Assembly: GCF_004769195.1 (NCBI RefSeq) | Contig: NZ_RQET01000004.1 | Coordinates: forward strand, 372,001-436,000 | Length of the DNA: 64,000 nt | Reading direction: 5' to 3' | DNA from: Leptospira fletcheri | GTDB taxonomy: Bacteria; Spirochaetota; Leptospiria; Leptospirales; Leptospiraceae | In this document: positions 37,997 through 47,141 of the stretch, in pieces | Numbering within the stretch: position 1 is the first letter of the stretch | How the letters are laid out: each line of letters opens with the position of its first letter | Translations under genes and position numbers: made by a program | Notes under the pieces: generated by a model | What the model was told of the DNA's origin: nothing | The model's database searches: none | The model's input: the letters and a program-made list of their open reading frames with translations, nothing else

Positions 37997-39610
37997 TTAA
38001 TTATTTCCTAAAATCTCGGATTTTCGAGCCGCTAACGCCCGAGAAGCCCTTAAACTTACGCTCATAGTGGTAATTTGCGGATTTACCGAAAGTCCAGTAG
38101 GAAAAACCGATGCGTCTATCACGTAAATATTCTTGTGCCCGTACAATTCGAAATCCAGGTTCACCGCTCCTTTTTCCGAAGAATCGGCAGCCTGCAAGGA
38201 TCCGTGAGGATGGGCCGATCCGACCGCAATACGTCCTGGCTCGATGCTTTTTTCGAGCACCCAATCAAACTTGCTGTTTTTATCGACTTTTACGGGCTCT
38301 TGGATATCGGGAAACGGAAAGATGATGGATTTAGCCCCGGCGGCCGCTTGGACTTCCGCGAGCATTTTAATCCCTTTCAATAAATTCTTTCCATCCGTAG
38401 GAGTCAGCTCGAAATACACTTTTCTTCTTCCTAAGGACCATTGGACCGAGGAATTCGCTTCTCCATCCGCGCCGTCTCGAACAAGTACGATCCCGGCGCT
38501 CATGTGCGGAAACTTCTTCATAACTTCGAATTGATTCGCACCGTAAAAGGGAACCAATGAACTCGCCAAGGTCGGACGGAAAGGAGCGACTTCCAACCAA
38601 AATCCGTATCCGGTATTGTTCTGATTATGGCCGTCTTTAATCACTGCCGACTGCGGAGGCCCGGAGAACATATTGATCTTCTCGTCGAAGATCGCAAAAT
38701 TCGTAGTAGTAGGATGAAGTTTCAAGTTCCGACCGACCCAATCGTTTCCGATTCCGGATCGCTGTAAGAGAGCCGGCCCTTCGATCGCTCCGGCACTTAC
38801 GATCACTACCGGAGCTTGGATCGTCATCTTTCGGATGATTTCATCCGGGGCTTTTTCATAAGCGTCCGGTGCGAATTCCGCGACAACCGTTTTGATCGCT
38901 CCGTCCTGGACATACTTCGCCCTCATGTTCGGAACCACTACGGCTCCCGCTTCGATCGCGTCGGGAATCCAGGTTAAAAAAGCGGATTGCTTCGCATTGA
39001 TCGGGCATCCTAACCCGCAACGACCTAACCCGATACATCCGCGGTTATTGTTGCGAAGAACTTCCGGATGCAGCCCCAGACTCTTTCCACCTTTCATCAG
39101 CACGCCGTTATTAGCGTTAATCAAATTGCCCGGCACTTCGTGGACGCCCAATCTTTCGTGGACTTCGGAGATAATACCTTCCATCTCGTCTCTTCCATAT
39201 CCTTTCCAACCGAATCGCTTTTGCCATTCGTCGGTAACATAGTGAGGAGGATAGAGAGACGTTTGCCAATTGACCGTAGTCGATCCTCCTACGGTTTTTC
39301 CTTGGAGAATGGAAATGGTTTGTTCCTCCGAAACGATGAATCCCGCATCCCTATAAAGACGCGCCTGGGAGATAAATTCGTCTCCCGTAAATTTAGCCGG
39401 AGTAAAATAGGAACCTTCTTCAATCAGTAGGACTTTCCATCCTGCTTTGGCAAGAGTCGCCGCCGCGACGGCTCCCCCGGAACCGGAACCGATCACGACG
39501 GCATCCGTTTTTACGTTCCATACACCGTCCGTGATTCCTTCTTTTTTCAGAAAATCCGCGTGTTTGCTCGGCACTAGAATTTTATCGTTAGCCGCTGGAA
39601 TTCCGCCCAT
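37997..39610 (-). CDS. GMC-family FAD-dependent oxidoreductase
   Basis: The 537-residue flavoenzyme probably oxidises an alcohol or sterol-like substrate. The FAD Rossmann motif GSGSGG is at residues 41-46, followed by the GMC signature GKTVGGSTTVNWQTS, and the C-terminal part has GSAHPHGSLQAA and YVIDASVFPTGLSVNPQIT. A Cys cluster (GCIGLGRCGLGCPINAKQS, about 185-205) resembles the one in long-chain alcohol oxidases and related dehydrogenases. It follows the gluconate-dehydrogenase-subunit-3-like gene by four bases and has AAGGA seven bases upstream, so the two probably form a complex. Electron acceptor unknown. Confidence 0.88.
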   Translation of the reverse strand: MGGIPAANDKILVPSKHADFLKKEGITDGVWNVKTDAVVIGSGSGGAVAAATLAKAGWKVLLIEEGSYFTPAKFTGDEFISQARLYRDAGFIVSEEQTISILQGKTVGGSTTVNWQTSLYPPHYVTDEWQKRFGWKGYGRDEMEGIISEVHERLGVHEVPGNLINANNGVLMKGGKSLGLHPEVLRNNNRGCIGLGRCGLGCPINAKQSAFLTWIPDAIEAGAVVVPNMRAKYVQDGAIKTVVAEFAPDAYEKAPDEIIRKMTIQAPVVIVSAGAIEGPALLQRSGIGNDWVGRNLKLHPTTTNFAIFDEKINMFSGPPQSAVIKDGHNQNNTGYGFWLEVAPFRPTLASSLVPFYGANQFEVMKKFPHMSAGIVLVRDGADGEANSSVQWSLGRRKVYFELTPTDGKNLLKGIKMLAEVQAAAGAKSIIFPFPDIQEPVKVDKNSKFDWVLEKSIEPGRIAVGSAHPHGSLQAADSSEKGAVNLDFELYGHKNIYVIDASVFPTGLSVNPQITTMSVSLRASRALAARKSEILGNN

Positions 39611-39614
39611 ATGT

Positions 39615-40121
39615 TTATCCTTCGTATCCTAAGAGTTGTTGGTAGCTCTTCTCTTTGGAGATCAAAAAGAAGGAAAGTTGGCGCATGATATTGTATGCAC
39701 CCCGCTTCAATGAGAGAGAGGAATTCTTCCAAGAGAGCAGTCTTTTCTCACGGTTTTCTTTGGAAAGACTGGCCAATGGAGTAAAAGAAAAATCTAAAGC
39801 GAGGGAAACCAAAGTAGAAGTCGGCAAAAAGGCCAAGATCTGAAGAGTCGATTCCGTTTCGATCGGATAGGGATGACCGTAAATGTATTGGTCGGCAGCA
39901 ACTCCCAGATCGAAATTTTCGATCGGATTTCCCGAAAGAAACACATCCTGCAAACTTCGAAAGGCTCGGTACTGGGTCGCAGACAAGCCTTTCAAGGGGG
40001 GAACGGCTTCTCCACCACAGGATGAAGTCGCCGGAATAAGTACCGCAGAAAGCGCGGCACTTTTAAATAAAAATTTAAGAAAACCGCTACGCGAAATCTC
40101 TTCCGAAAATAAAGTTTCCAC
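39615..40121 (-). CDS. Small subunit of a membrane-associated GMC dehydrogenase (gluconate 2-dehydrogenase subunit 3-like)
   Basis: The GTG at 40121 is preferred because GGAGGT lies five bases before it; a TTG four codons upstream overlaps that site. The 168-residue product begins METLFSEEISRSGFLKFLFKSAALSAVLIPATSSCGG. That has the layout of an export signal but lacks the twin arginines, so a Tat route is uncertain; the Cys may be a lipidation site. The remainder is helical, with LSATQYRAFRSLQDVFL near its start, as in subunit 3 of gluconate 2-dehydrogenase, which helps fold and export the flavin subunit. It sits directly upstream of the GMC gene. Confidence 0.72.
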   Translation of the reverse strand: METLFSEEISRSGFLKFLFKSAALSAVLIPATSSCGGEAVPPLKGLSATQYRAFRSLQDVFLSGNPIENFDLGVAADQYIYGHPYPIETESTLQILAFLPTSTLVSLALDFSFTPLASLSKENREKRLLSWKNSSLSLKRGAYNIMRQLSFFLISKEKSYQQLLGYEG

Positions 40122-40180
40122 TTGGACCTCCAAAACCTATCGTCCGAAGGCGAAGATTTTATCGTAACGAATGTTCTAAA

Positions 40181-42877
40181 TTATTCTCGATTCTTTGTCC
40201 ATCCTTTCTTCTGAAATTTTTGCATCTTCACATAAATACGGATTTCTTCGAAATCGATTCGATCCAATTCTACCGAAAGCTGTTCGCCAAGAGTAAAGAT
40301 CTTAGAATACTTTTTCGAATAAAAGGAAAAGTCCGTTTCGGAGGACAACTCTCCTTCATCGGTAAATTCAAGCGCGGGCAATACCGCCTCGACCATAGGA
40401 TTATCCAAATCTACGAAGGCTAACGAAGATTTAAAACCCGTCAAAGTCGCATTGAATTCGCGGATTCCCGTCTTTTCCAAAAATCTGCAAGCTTTCAGTT
40501 TATAATAATCTCTTTCCGCATCCGAAGCTTTTCTTTCTTCGTGGGAAGTATGAAGACTCATGACACGTATATCTTCTTCATTGTACGGATTTTCCGAATC
40601 AACCAGAATGCTTTGTAGAACTCTATGACAAACCAAGTCCGGATACCTGCGAATCGGGGAAGTAAAATGGCAGTAATCCTTGAATCCCAGACCCCAATGA
40701 CCGAGCTGCTCTCCCGAGTAGTATGCCTGCATAAAGCTCCGTAGCAGGGATATATTGAACAGCCGTTCAGCTTGACTGCCGCTGATTACGGAAAGCACAT
40801 TCTTGATGGATTCATAACTAGCGTCCTGCATTTGTGCTTCGATTCCGTTTAGGTTCAAAAATGCGTTCAGGTTATCCAACTTCTCCGCGTCCATAGGTTC
40901 GTGAACGCGGTATAGGGTAGGTCTTTTTTTCCTGCGAATAAATTCTGCCACCTTAATGTTCGCAGAGAGCATGAACTCTTCGATTAATATGTGGGATTGC
41001 AACCGCTCGACGGTAGAGATTTCTACGATATTATGATCGCTATCCGTGATTACCTTCGTTTCCTTCAGATTCAGATCGACTCTTCCGTCCCGTATCCGCT
41101 TTCCACGCAGAACGTTCGCGAATTTCATCATCTTGAATATCCAGTTCGTCGGATCTCCCGAGAGAATCTCTGTTTCGGCGCGGTTATACGTATATCTTTC
41201 AGCGACCTTGATAATCGATTTGTAAAATTTGGCGTGGGTGATATTTCCCTGCCAGTCCGCCTCCATCTCCACTGTAAAGGCCAGGCGATTTTTTTTCGCC
41301 ACCAAACTACACAAATTTTCGGATAATTCGGGAGGTAACATGGGAACGACCCGACTTCCCATATAAACGGAAGTCGCACGTTTGTAGGCTTCCTCGTCCA
41401 AAGGGGAACCGGCCTTTACGTAATTCGCCACATCGGCGATATGAACATAAAAACGGATTCTTTTGCCTTCTTCCACGAAGGAAATCGCGTCGTCAAAATC
41501 CTTGGAATATTCTCCGTCGATCGTAATGGACCGAAGTTCTCTTAGATCGACCCGACTTCCCCAGTCTTCCACCGCACTTTCCTCGACTTCTTCGGGTAAA
41601 GTACCTAACTCCGTGGATTCAGGATACAGGATCTGATAATTATATTTCATTAACATTCTCATAAGATCCGTATCTTCCTTCGTATCCGATTCGAATCGTA
41701 TGAAATGAACCTCGTAAAGGTTTCTTTCCTGAGCGCTGTCCTCTTTAAGATTTACTACAATTACGTCTCGGAGCTTGATTTCGTCCTGTAGGTCTTGTAG
41801 TAGACTTTTTCTAGGTAAAAACCCTTCCTTTCCTTCTCCATCCATATCCAGAAAAGATCCGATCAGAAACTTTTCGGTTTTTTCAGAGACTTTCATTCTA
41901 TAAAAATCCCGCCCACGACGCAGAACGGAAATGACTTCGCCTTCTAGTTTTCCTTTTCTCCCGATTCCGGAAGGGAGGATTTGTACAGTATCCGCTTGTA
42001 TGGAATTTCCCGTATATTGGGAAGGGACAAAAACTTCGGTTCCAGTCGTGAGTTTTACGAAACCGTCCCCTCTTTTGCTAAGCGAAATCGTTCCTTCTAA
42101 CGTCTGGTCCGGGTGGACGAGCACGTTTTTTCCCTGGATTTCGATCAGTCCTTCGCGTTCAAAAAACTCCAGCAAGTCTTCCGTTGATCTCTTCGTTTCC
42201 GAGACTTCCCATCTTTCTTTTCTGAATTTCTTCTTCTTGCCAGCCTTCTCGCCCATGCGTGAAAGGAGTTCGTGATAGGAAAGTAACTTACCCGATCGAG
42301 CCTGAAAGAATCTGAGAAGTTTTCGGCTTGGATCTTTTTCCCTCTCCCAATCGCCGGAATGTTTGTAAAAAGATCTATGATCGTATCCGGGAATATGAGT
42401 CTCTTTCTTGCCCGGTTTTTTATCGGTTCTGTGTTTTATCTCGTCTTTCTTTTCCTTTTTTGGAACGGGATTCGGAGAGTCTAAAATTTCCACCATAGGT
42501 TTCGGAAGAGCTTCAGCAGCGACGCGATTTTTTGCCCTGGCGCGGTTTCTCTCCTCCATTCTTTTTCTCTCGATCCGGCTTTGCTCCGAAATTCGCGCGT
42601 CTCTTTCCTTCTCTTCTTCGGACTTCTTTTTTGTATGCGCACTGATACGCGCTTTAAAAGCCTCTTTAATTCTTTTTTCCTCTTGCGGAGTCAGTTCAGG
42701 CACGTCGATCGCTTCCAACTCGGGAAGATCTTTCGTTTTTCTCCGAAGGGATTTTTTTTCCGTCGGCTTTTCCGCGGATTTCTTTACGCTTTCTTTATGA
42801 TCTTTCTTAGGCGGAACGGGCGAAGATTTCTTCTTCGTCTTTTTTTTATCCATAGATTTCTTTGCTGTTTTCTTCAT
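40181..42877 (-). CDS. rnr: Ribonuclease R (3'-5' exoribonuclease)
   Basis: The 898-residue enzyme degrades structured RNA processively from the 3' end. After a Lys/Glu-rich N-terminal extension of about 185 residues come a winged-helix-like segment (SRKLLRFFQARSGKLLSYHELL), cold-shock domains (EGTISLSKRGDGFVKL), and the RNB domain with the metal-binding cluster GEYSKDFDDAISF (Asp460, 462, 463), LYRVHEPMD and SPIRRYPDLVCHR. A C-terminal S1 domain follows. In E. coli the Lys-rich tail is at the C-terminus; here it is at the N-terminus. The ATG overlaps the tsaB stop (ATGA). Confidence 0.93.
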   Translation of the reverse strand: MKKTAKKSMDKKKTKKKSSPVPPKKDHKESVKKSAEKPTEKKSLRRKTKDLPELEAIDVPELTPQEEKRIKEAFKARISAHTKKKSEEEKERDARISEQSRIERKRMEERNRARAKNRVAAEALPKPMVEILDSPNPVPKKEKKDEIKHRTDKKPGKKETHIPGYDHRSFYKHSGDWEREKDPSRKLLRFFQARSGKLLSYHELLSRMGEKAGKKKKFRKERWEVSETKRSTEDLLEFFEREGLIEIQGKNVLVHPDQTLEGTISLSKRGDGFVKLTTGTEVFVPSQYTGNSIQADTVQILPSGIGRKGKLEGEVISVLRRGRDFYRMKVSEKTEKFLIGSFLDMDGEGKEGFLPRKSLLQDLQDEIKLRDVIVVNLKEDSAQERNLYEVHFIRFESDTKEDTDLMRMLMKYNYQILYPESTELGTLPEEVEESAVEDWGSRVDLRELRSITIDGEYSKDFDDAISFVEEGKRIRFYVHIADVANYVKAGSPLDEEAYKRATSVYMGSRVVPMLPPELSENLCSLVAKKNRLAFTVEMEADWQGNITHAKFYKSIIKVAERYTYNRAETEILSGDPTNWIFKMMKFANVLRGKRIRDGRVDLNLKETKVITDSDHNIVEISTVERLQSHILIEEFMLSANIKVAEFIRRKKRPTLYRVHEPMDAEKLDNLNAFLNLNGIEAQMQDASYESIKNVLSVISGSQAERLFNISLLRSFMQAYYSGEQLGHWGLGFKDYCHFTSPIRRYPDLVCHRVLQSILVDSENPYNEEDIRVMSLHTSHEERKASDAERDYYKLKACRFLEKTGIREFNATLTGFKSSLAFVDLDNPMVEAVLPALEFTDEGELSSETDFSFYSKKYSKIFTLGEQLSVELDRIDFEEIRIYVKMQKFQKKGWTKNRE

Positions 42878-43563
42878 TCTAAAAATACCTTTAATTTATG
42901 ATCCGCATATGTTCCGCGGATATAGTTGGGGAGTAAATCCCGGAAGGAAAATCGACTTGGATCGAGAATCGCGTTCCGCAATTGTACGACGCTTTCCGTC
43001 AAAATCGATTCGGAAGAAGGCAAACGATCTTCCATATTCTCGCCGGAAAAAAATTCGGGACAATCCGTAAATCTTCGCGCAATTAAGTAAGAACTAAGCC
43101 TTTCTTCCGGAAGAATTTCCGCAGGTTCCGCCGGGGCAATGTCGAAACTTCCCAAAAAACCGATCCGGTCTCTTAAAGCGAAGTATATTTTATTCTGTTT
43201 AGCCTCGATTGCAACGATTACGGCAGAATCTTCTTCCCGAAAATAGTGTGCAGAATAGACATCTAGACTATCAAATCCGAGAACGGGAATTTTCCAGAGT
43301 TGGGCGAAATTTCTGGCAGTAGAAACCGATATTCGAATTCCGGTAAACGACCCCGGCCCCAGTGCGGTGACGATCAGATCCGGAGAGTTCCATCCTGATT
43401 CCTCCAAACAGATTCCGATTTCCTTGACCAGCCTTTCCGCCGATTCCCTGTTGTGAAGTCCGGAATATCTTTGGAGATTCTTCAACGATCCGTTCTCGGA
43501 GAGTAAAAAGGACTCTATGACGATCCATCGATTGGTGGCGTCGAAGAACAGGATTTTTTTCAT
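42874..43563 (-). CDS. tsaB: tRNA threonylcarbamoyladenosine biosynthesis protein TsaB
   Basis: The 229-residue ASKHA-fold protein is the scaffold partner of TsaD in making t6A37 of ANN-decoding tRNAs. It shows KILFFDATNRWIVIESFLL, HNRESAERLVKEIGICLEE and ALGPGSFTGIRISVSTARNFA, the family signature. It overlaps tsaE and rnr by four bases on either side. The TsaD gene is not in the window. Confidence 0.92.
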   Translation of the reverse strand: MKKILFFDATNRWIVIESFLLSENGSLKNLQRYSGLHNRESAERLVKEIGICLEESGWNSPDLIVTALGPGSFTGIRISVSTARNFAQLWKIPVLGFDSLDVYSAHYFREEDSAVIVAIEAKQNKIYFALRDRIGFLGSFDIAPAEPAEILPEERLSSYLIARRFTDCPEFFSGENMEDRLPSSESILTESVVQLRNAILDPSRFSFRDLLPNYIRGTYADHKLKVFLE

Positions 43564-44129
43564 CCGATTTCCTTCTTTGCCCGATTCAAAATCGACGCTA
43601 ACTCGGAATCACAACTTGTCCAATCGGACCCGAGCCATTCCACATTAAGATTTCTAGACTCTTCCGTTCCGTTTTCATAAATGCTTACAGAAGCGGAACA
43701 TTGCATACTCGAAAACGCCTTCGGGGCCCTGTCCCACCACTCCACAATACAGATTCCGCGACGGCCCCAATATTCTTCAAAACCTAAATCCTCCGTTTCT
43801 GCTTCACCGGAGAGTCGATAAAGATCGAAGTGGAAAATCGATAATTTCTCTCCCGCTTCGCTTTGGACCTCGGGTATAGGATATTCGTTCATGAGAGTGT
43901 ACGTAGGGGAATTGACCCAAAGTTTCGATCCGTTTTTCGAAACGGAAAGTTCTTTATAGAGTTCCTGTACAAAACGGGACACGAGCGTAGTTTTACCCGA
44001 ACCCATATTCCCGGATAGTAGAACGATTGGATGTTTCCCCCGTCTCCAGGCCAAAGCCGCAGACTCGGCTAAATCGCTGGCGGGAATTTGCAGATCGTCG
44101 AGTCCGATATCGATATAACTTTTACGCAT
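43560..44129 (-). CDS. tsaE: tRNA threonylcarbamoyladenosine biosynthesis ATPase TsaE
   Basis: The 189-residue P-loop protein has the Walker A motif GNMGSGKTT (residues 40-48), SPTYTLMNEYP, FHFDLYRLSG and the GRRGICIVEWWDRAP motif near the C-terminus, all typical of TsaE. It resets the TsaB-TsaD complex using ATP. It has an excellent ribosome-binding site (AAAGGAGACG) and sits nine bases after hslO, coupled to tsaB by ATGA. Confidence 0.93.
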   Translation of the reverse strand: MRKSYIDIGLDDLQIPASDLAESAALAWRRGKHPIVLLSGNMGSGKTTLVSRFVQELYKELSVSKNGSKLWVNSPTYTLMNEYPIPEVQSEAGEKLSIFHFDLYRLSGEAETEDLGFEEYWGRRGICIVEWWDRAPKAFSSMQCSASVSIYENGTEESRNLNVEWLGSDWTSCDSELASILNRAKKEIG

Positions 44130-44137
44130 CGTCTCCT

Positions 44138-44995
44138 TTAAAAAAGTTCTAGGACTTGCTCCTTAGGAAAACGGTAAACGGAATTGCAGAATTCGCAAGT
44201 TACTTCGATCTGCCCTTGTTCCTCGGCGATATCCATCGCCTCTTCTTTTCCCAAAGTCTGGATCAGTTCCTTGATTTTCTGTTCGGAACAATCGCATTTA
44301 AATTCGGGTTGTCCCTCTTCCAACGTATGAACGATCGTGCTCCCCAATTTTCCCAATCGATCCAAGCATTCCTGAATATTTTCCGCCAGAAAATCGGTCT
44401 TATTCGCCTCGATAGTCTCCGCCCATTCTCGAACAGCTTCCACATGTCCCGGTTTCGCTTCAGGCAGAGCCTGGAGGAATAATCCGCGGACGTTCCAATG
44501 CAAACCGTCTTGCCTGAAAAAAATGACTAGAAAGGAAGGAACCTGTTCGGAATCCCTAAGATAATTCTCTATATTCGTCTCGAAACTTACGTTCCGGAAA
44601 GGCACGATGGATTGGTAAATGCATTCACCGCCTCTCCAACGGAATACTTTCAAAATTCCGAGATTTTCTTCCGAGATTTGATCCTGCTCTACGTCTTCCT
44701 CCGGTCTATATCTCAGAGTCGATTTCATTCTTCCATCACGTGTACTGTAGGCCAATACGGAGTGAATTTCGGAATCGTCGTAGAATCGAATCTGTACGCT
44801 GACCTTCGTTTCTTCTTTTACCAAGTCCGCAAGAAAGAAAGCCGCAAGCATGGTTCTTCCTAAAAGCTCCGTGCCTGTATCGTCTATCCCATGCAGGTGG
44901 GATGCCGCCGTTACTGCGTAGGAAATTTCCGCGGCGGAATAGCGAAAATGTACGTCGGGGAGAATACCGTAAACATAAGAGTCTCGATTTTCCAT
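44138..44995 (-). CDS. hslO: Redox-regulated chaperone Hsp33
   Basis: The 285-residue chaperone is activated by oxidation of its zinc-bound thiols and protects proteins in oxidative stress. The four Cys are present: Cys234 and Cys236 (CDC) and Cys267 and Cys270 (CEFC). The N-terminal fold shows AVTAASHLHGIDDTGTELLGR and VRGLFLQALPEA. It heads the hslO-tsaE-tsaB-rnr run and is divergent from the GH42 gene, with a 166-base gap in which I see no convincing promoter. Confidence 0.93.
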   Translation of the reverse strand: MENRDSYVYGILPDVHFRYSAAEISYAVTAASHLHGIDDTGTELLGRTMLAAFFLADLVKEETKVSVQIRFYDDSEIHSVLAYSTRDGRMKSTLRYRPEEDVEQDQISEENLGILKVFRWRGGECIYQSIVPFRNVSFETNIENYLRDSEQVPSFLVIFFRQDGLHWNVRGLFLQALPEAKPGHVEAVREWAETIEANKTDFLAENIQECLDRLGKLGSTIVHTLEEGQPEFKCDCSEQKIKELIQTLGKEEAMDIAEEQGQIEVTCEFCNSVYRFPKEQVLELF

Positions 44996-45161
44996 GAAGG
45001 GCTTAAAATTGTCCTAATCGAACTTGCACCATTCTATTCTCTACGAATCGCATCGAAAAGACAGTATTTTTTCCCGGTTAAACTCCCGATTCTCAGTTTT
45101 CTTTCTGGAAAGGCTAACGGCTTTCCACGAACATCGTCCTACTTATTTTAAAACGGCAATC

Positions 45162-47141
45162 ATGAAATTCGGAGCTGATTATTACCCGGAACAATGGACT
45201 CCAAACGATTGGAAAGAAGACCTCCGGATCATGAAAGATATGGGTCTTTCGGTCGTACGCCTCGCGGAATTTTCCTGGGCTCTCGTCGAACCGAAGGAAG
45301 GGTTATTCGATTTTTCCTTTTGGGACAAAATATTGGATCTGGTCGGAAAATTCGAGATGCAGGCGATCTTGGGAACTCCGACTGCAACCTTTCCTCCTTG
45401 GTTAGCGCAAAAACATCCAGAAGTTATGCAAATCCGAGATGGAATCACGAGGATAATCGGAACCAGAAGACAGGCTTGTTTTTCTTCCCCCAAGTTTAAG
45501 AAAGCTGCAGAACGATTGGTAACCGAAATGGCTAAAGCCTTAGGAAGACACCCGGCGCTAATCTCATGGCAAATCGATAATGAAATAGGACACGAAGGTT
45601 CGGATATAGACCATTCTCCGACATCCCTGATCGCGTTCCGCAGTTGGCTAAAAAAGAAGTACAAAACTCTCAAAGTTCTGAACGAAACTTGGGGAAGCGT
45701 TTTTTGGGGGATCGTTTTCGACGACTGGAACCAGATTCCGATTCCAGGACCTCACGTTTCTGCGAATTTCAATCCGTCCATGATCCAGGATTTTTACCGA
45801 TTCCAGTCGGATACCGTTGTGGACTTCGTCCGCATGCAGGCGCAAATCCTCAGAAAACTCTCCCCCGGAAGAACGCTAACCACAAATCTATATCCGAGTC
45901 CGTTTCTTCCGGTGATTGATATGGCCGAGTTATTCCGAAACTTGGATTATGTGTCTTGGGACAATTATCCTACATGGGGAGAGCAGCAGGAACCGTTTCC
46001 TCACCCGTTCGTTTCGGTCATGCACCAGTACAATCGAGGACTTAAGAATCGATCCTTTACCGTGATGGAGCAGATCTCCGGATTCCAAGGTCATGAAGTT
46101 TTAGGTTATCTTCCCGCACCTGGACAAACCCAGCTTTGGATGAAACAAGCAATTGCGCAAGGAGCGGATCAGATTCTTTTTTTCCGTTACAGGACGGCGA
46201 GATACGGACAGGAACAGCTCTGTTACGGAATTTTGGACCATGATAAGGTATTAACGGAAAGATACTTCGAATTGCAAAAAGGGATCGCTGAGATTCTTCC
46301 TTACGCCCAGGATTTTGCATCGGAACCGTTTCCCGCGGAAGTTGCCGTCTTGCATGATATCGACAATGCGAGAAATTTTAAGCACCAACCCGTATCCTCC
46401 GGATTAAAATTCTCTCCGGTTCCTTTCGCGCAGGTCGGATACGATTTGGAAATGGCGACTTGGTTTGCGGGCCTGGACATTTTAAACGTGAATACCCATT
46501 TTCTTCCCGCCGGAGAGACGGACTTTTTTAAATACAAGGTTTTGGTTCTTCCTTTGTATTCTATGATAGAAGAAGCTGTGGTAAAAAAACTGGAAGAATA
46601 CGTAAGCGCGGGAGGCACACTCGTGCTCGGTTATCGATCGGGAGCGAAGGACAAAAACGGTTGGATGTTGGATTCTCCTATACCCGGCCCGTTCCGCAAA
46701 ATGGCCGGAATTAGCGTCCGCAAATTCGAAGCGGTAGGAGAGGAACCGGTAAAATTCAGATTCAGGGTATTACCGGGAACCTGTTCCAAAATCTGCGAAA
46801 TTCTGGAACCTGAAACTGCCGAAGTCTGGGCAACGTATACGGACAACAAAAAGTTCTATAAAGGGAAGCCTGTAATCACGCATAATCGCTTCGGAAAGGG
46901 ATCCGTAGTGTATGTCGGAGCAAGCCTTCATCCGATTTCGTTTATGCTTTTATACAGGAGGATTTTGCGAAATGCCGGAGTCGGCTTTTCCTTTTACGGA
47001 CCGAATGTGGAAAAAATCTTCCGAAGCGGAAAAGAGAAGAATTACGAAATCTATCTGAATCATTCTAGAAAAAGCGTCTTTGCGGGCTGGAAACGGCTCA
47101 AACCTTTCGAAGTGCGTATCATACCGCGACGAAAATCATGA
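45162..47141 (+). CDS. GH42 family beta-galactosidase
   Basis: The start at MKFGADYYPEQW (45162) gives 659 residues, the normal length; the frame is open 46 codons further but that stretch is not protein-like for this family. The TIM-barrel catalytic residues are visible: acid/base Glu141 in SWQIDNEIGH and nucleophile Glu303 in FTVMEQISG. FSWALVEPKEG and DYVSWDNYPTWG are also typical of GH42. A trimerisation domain (about 385-590) and a small C-terminal beta domain follow. There is no signal peptide, so it acts on imported galactosides. Leptospira are not known to grow on sugars, so the role is unclear. The stop overlaps the next gene (ATGA). Confidence 0.9.
   Translation: MKFGADYYPEQWTPNDWKEDLRIMKDMGLSVVRLAEFSWALVEPKEGLFDFSFWDKILDLVGKFEMQAILGTPTATFPPWLAQKHPEVMQIRDGITRIIGTRRQACFSSPKFKKAAERLVTEMAKALGRHPALISWQIDNEIGHEGSDIDHSPTSLIAFRSWLKKKYKTLKVLNETWGSVFWGIVFDDWNQIPIPGPHVSANFNPSMIQDFYRFQSDTVVDFVRMQAQILRKLSPGRTLTTNLYPSPFLPVIDMAELFRNLDYVSWDNYPTWGEQQEPFPHPFVSVMHQYNRGLKNRSFTVMEQISGFQGHEVLGYLPAPGQTQLWMKQAIAQGADQILFFRYRTARYGQEQLCYGILDHDKVLTERYFELQKGIAEILPYAQDFASEPFPAEVAVLHDIDNARNFKHQPVSSGLKFSPVPFAQVGYDLEMATWFAGLDILNVNTHFLPAGETDFFKYKVLVLPLYSMIEEAVVKKLEEYVSAGGTLVLGYRSGAKDKNGWMLDSPIPGPFRKMAGISVRKFEAVGEEPVKFRFRVLPGTCSKICEILEPETAEVWATYTDNKKFYKGKPVITHNRFGKGSVVYVGASLHPISFMLLYRRILRNAGVGFSFYGPNVEKIFRSGKEKNYEIYLNHSRKSVFAGWKRLKPFEVRIIPRRKS

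Noticed and set aside
45024..45161. 46-codon N-terminal extension of the GH42 enzyme
   Set aside because: Family members start at the MKFGADYYPEQW position, and the upstream codons lack a signal peptide or other recognisable feature.
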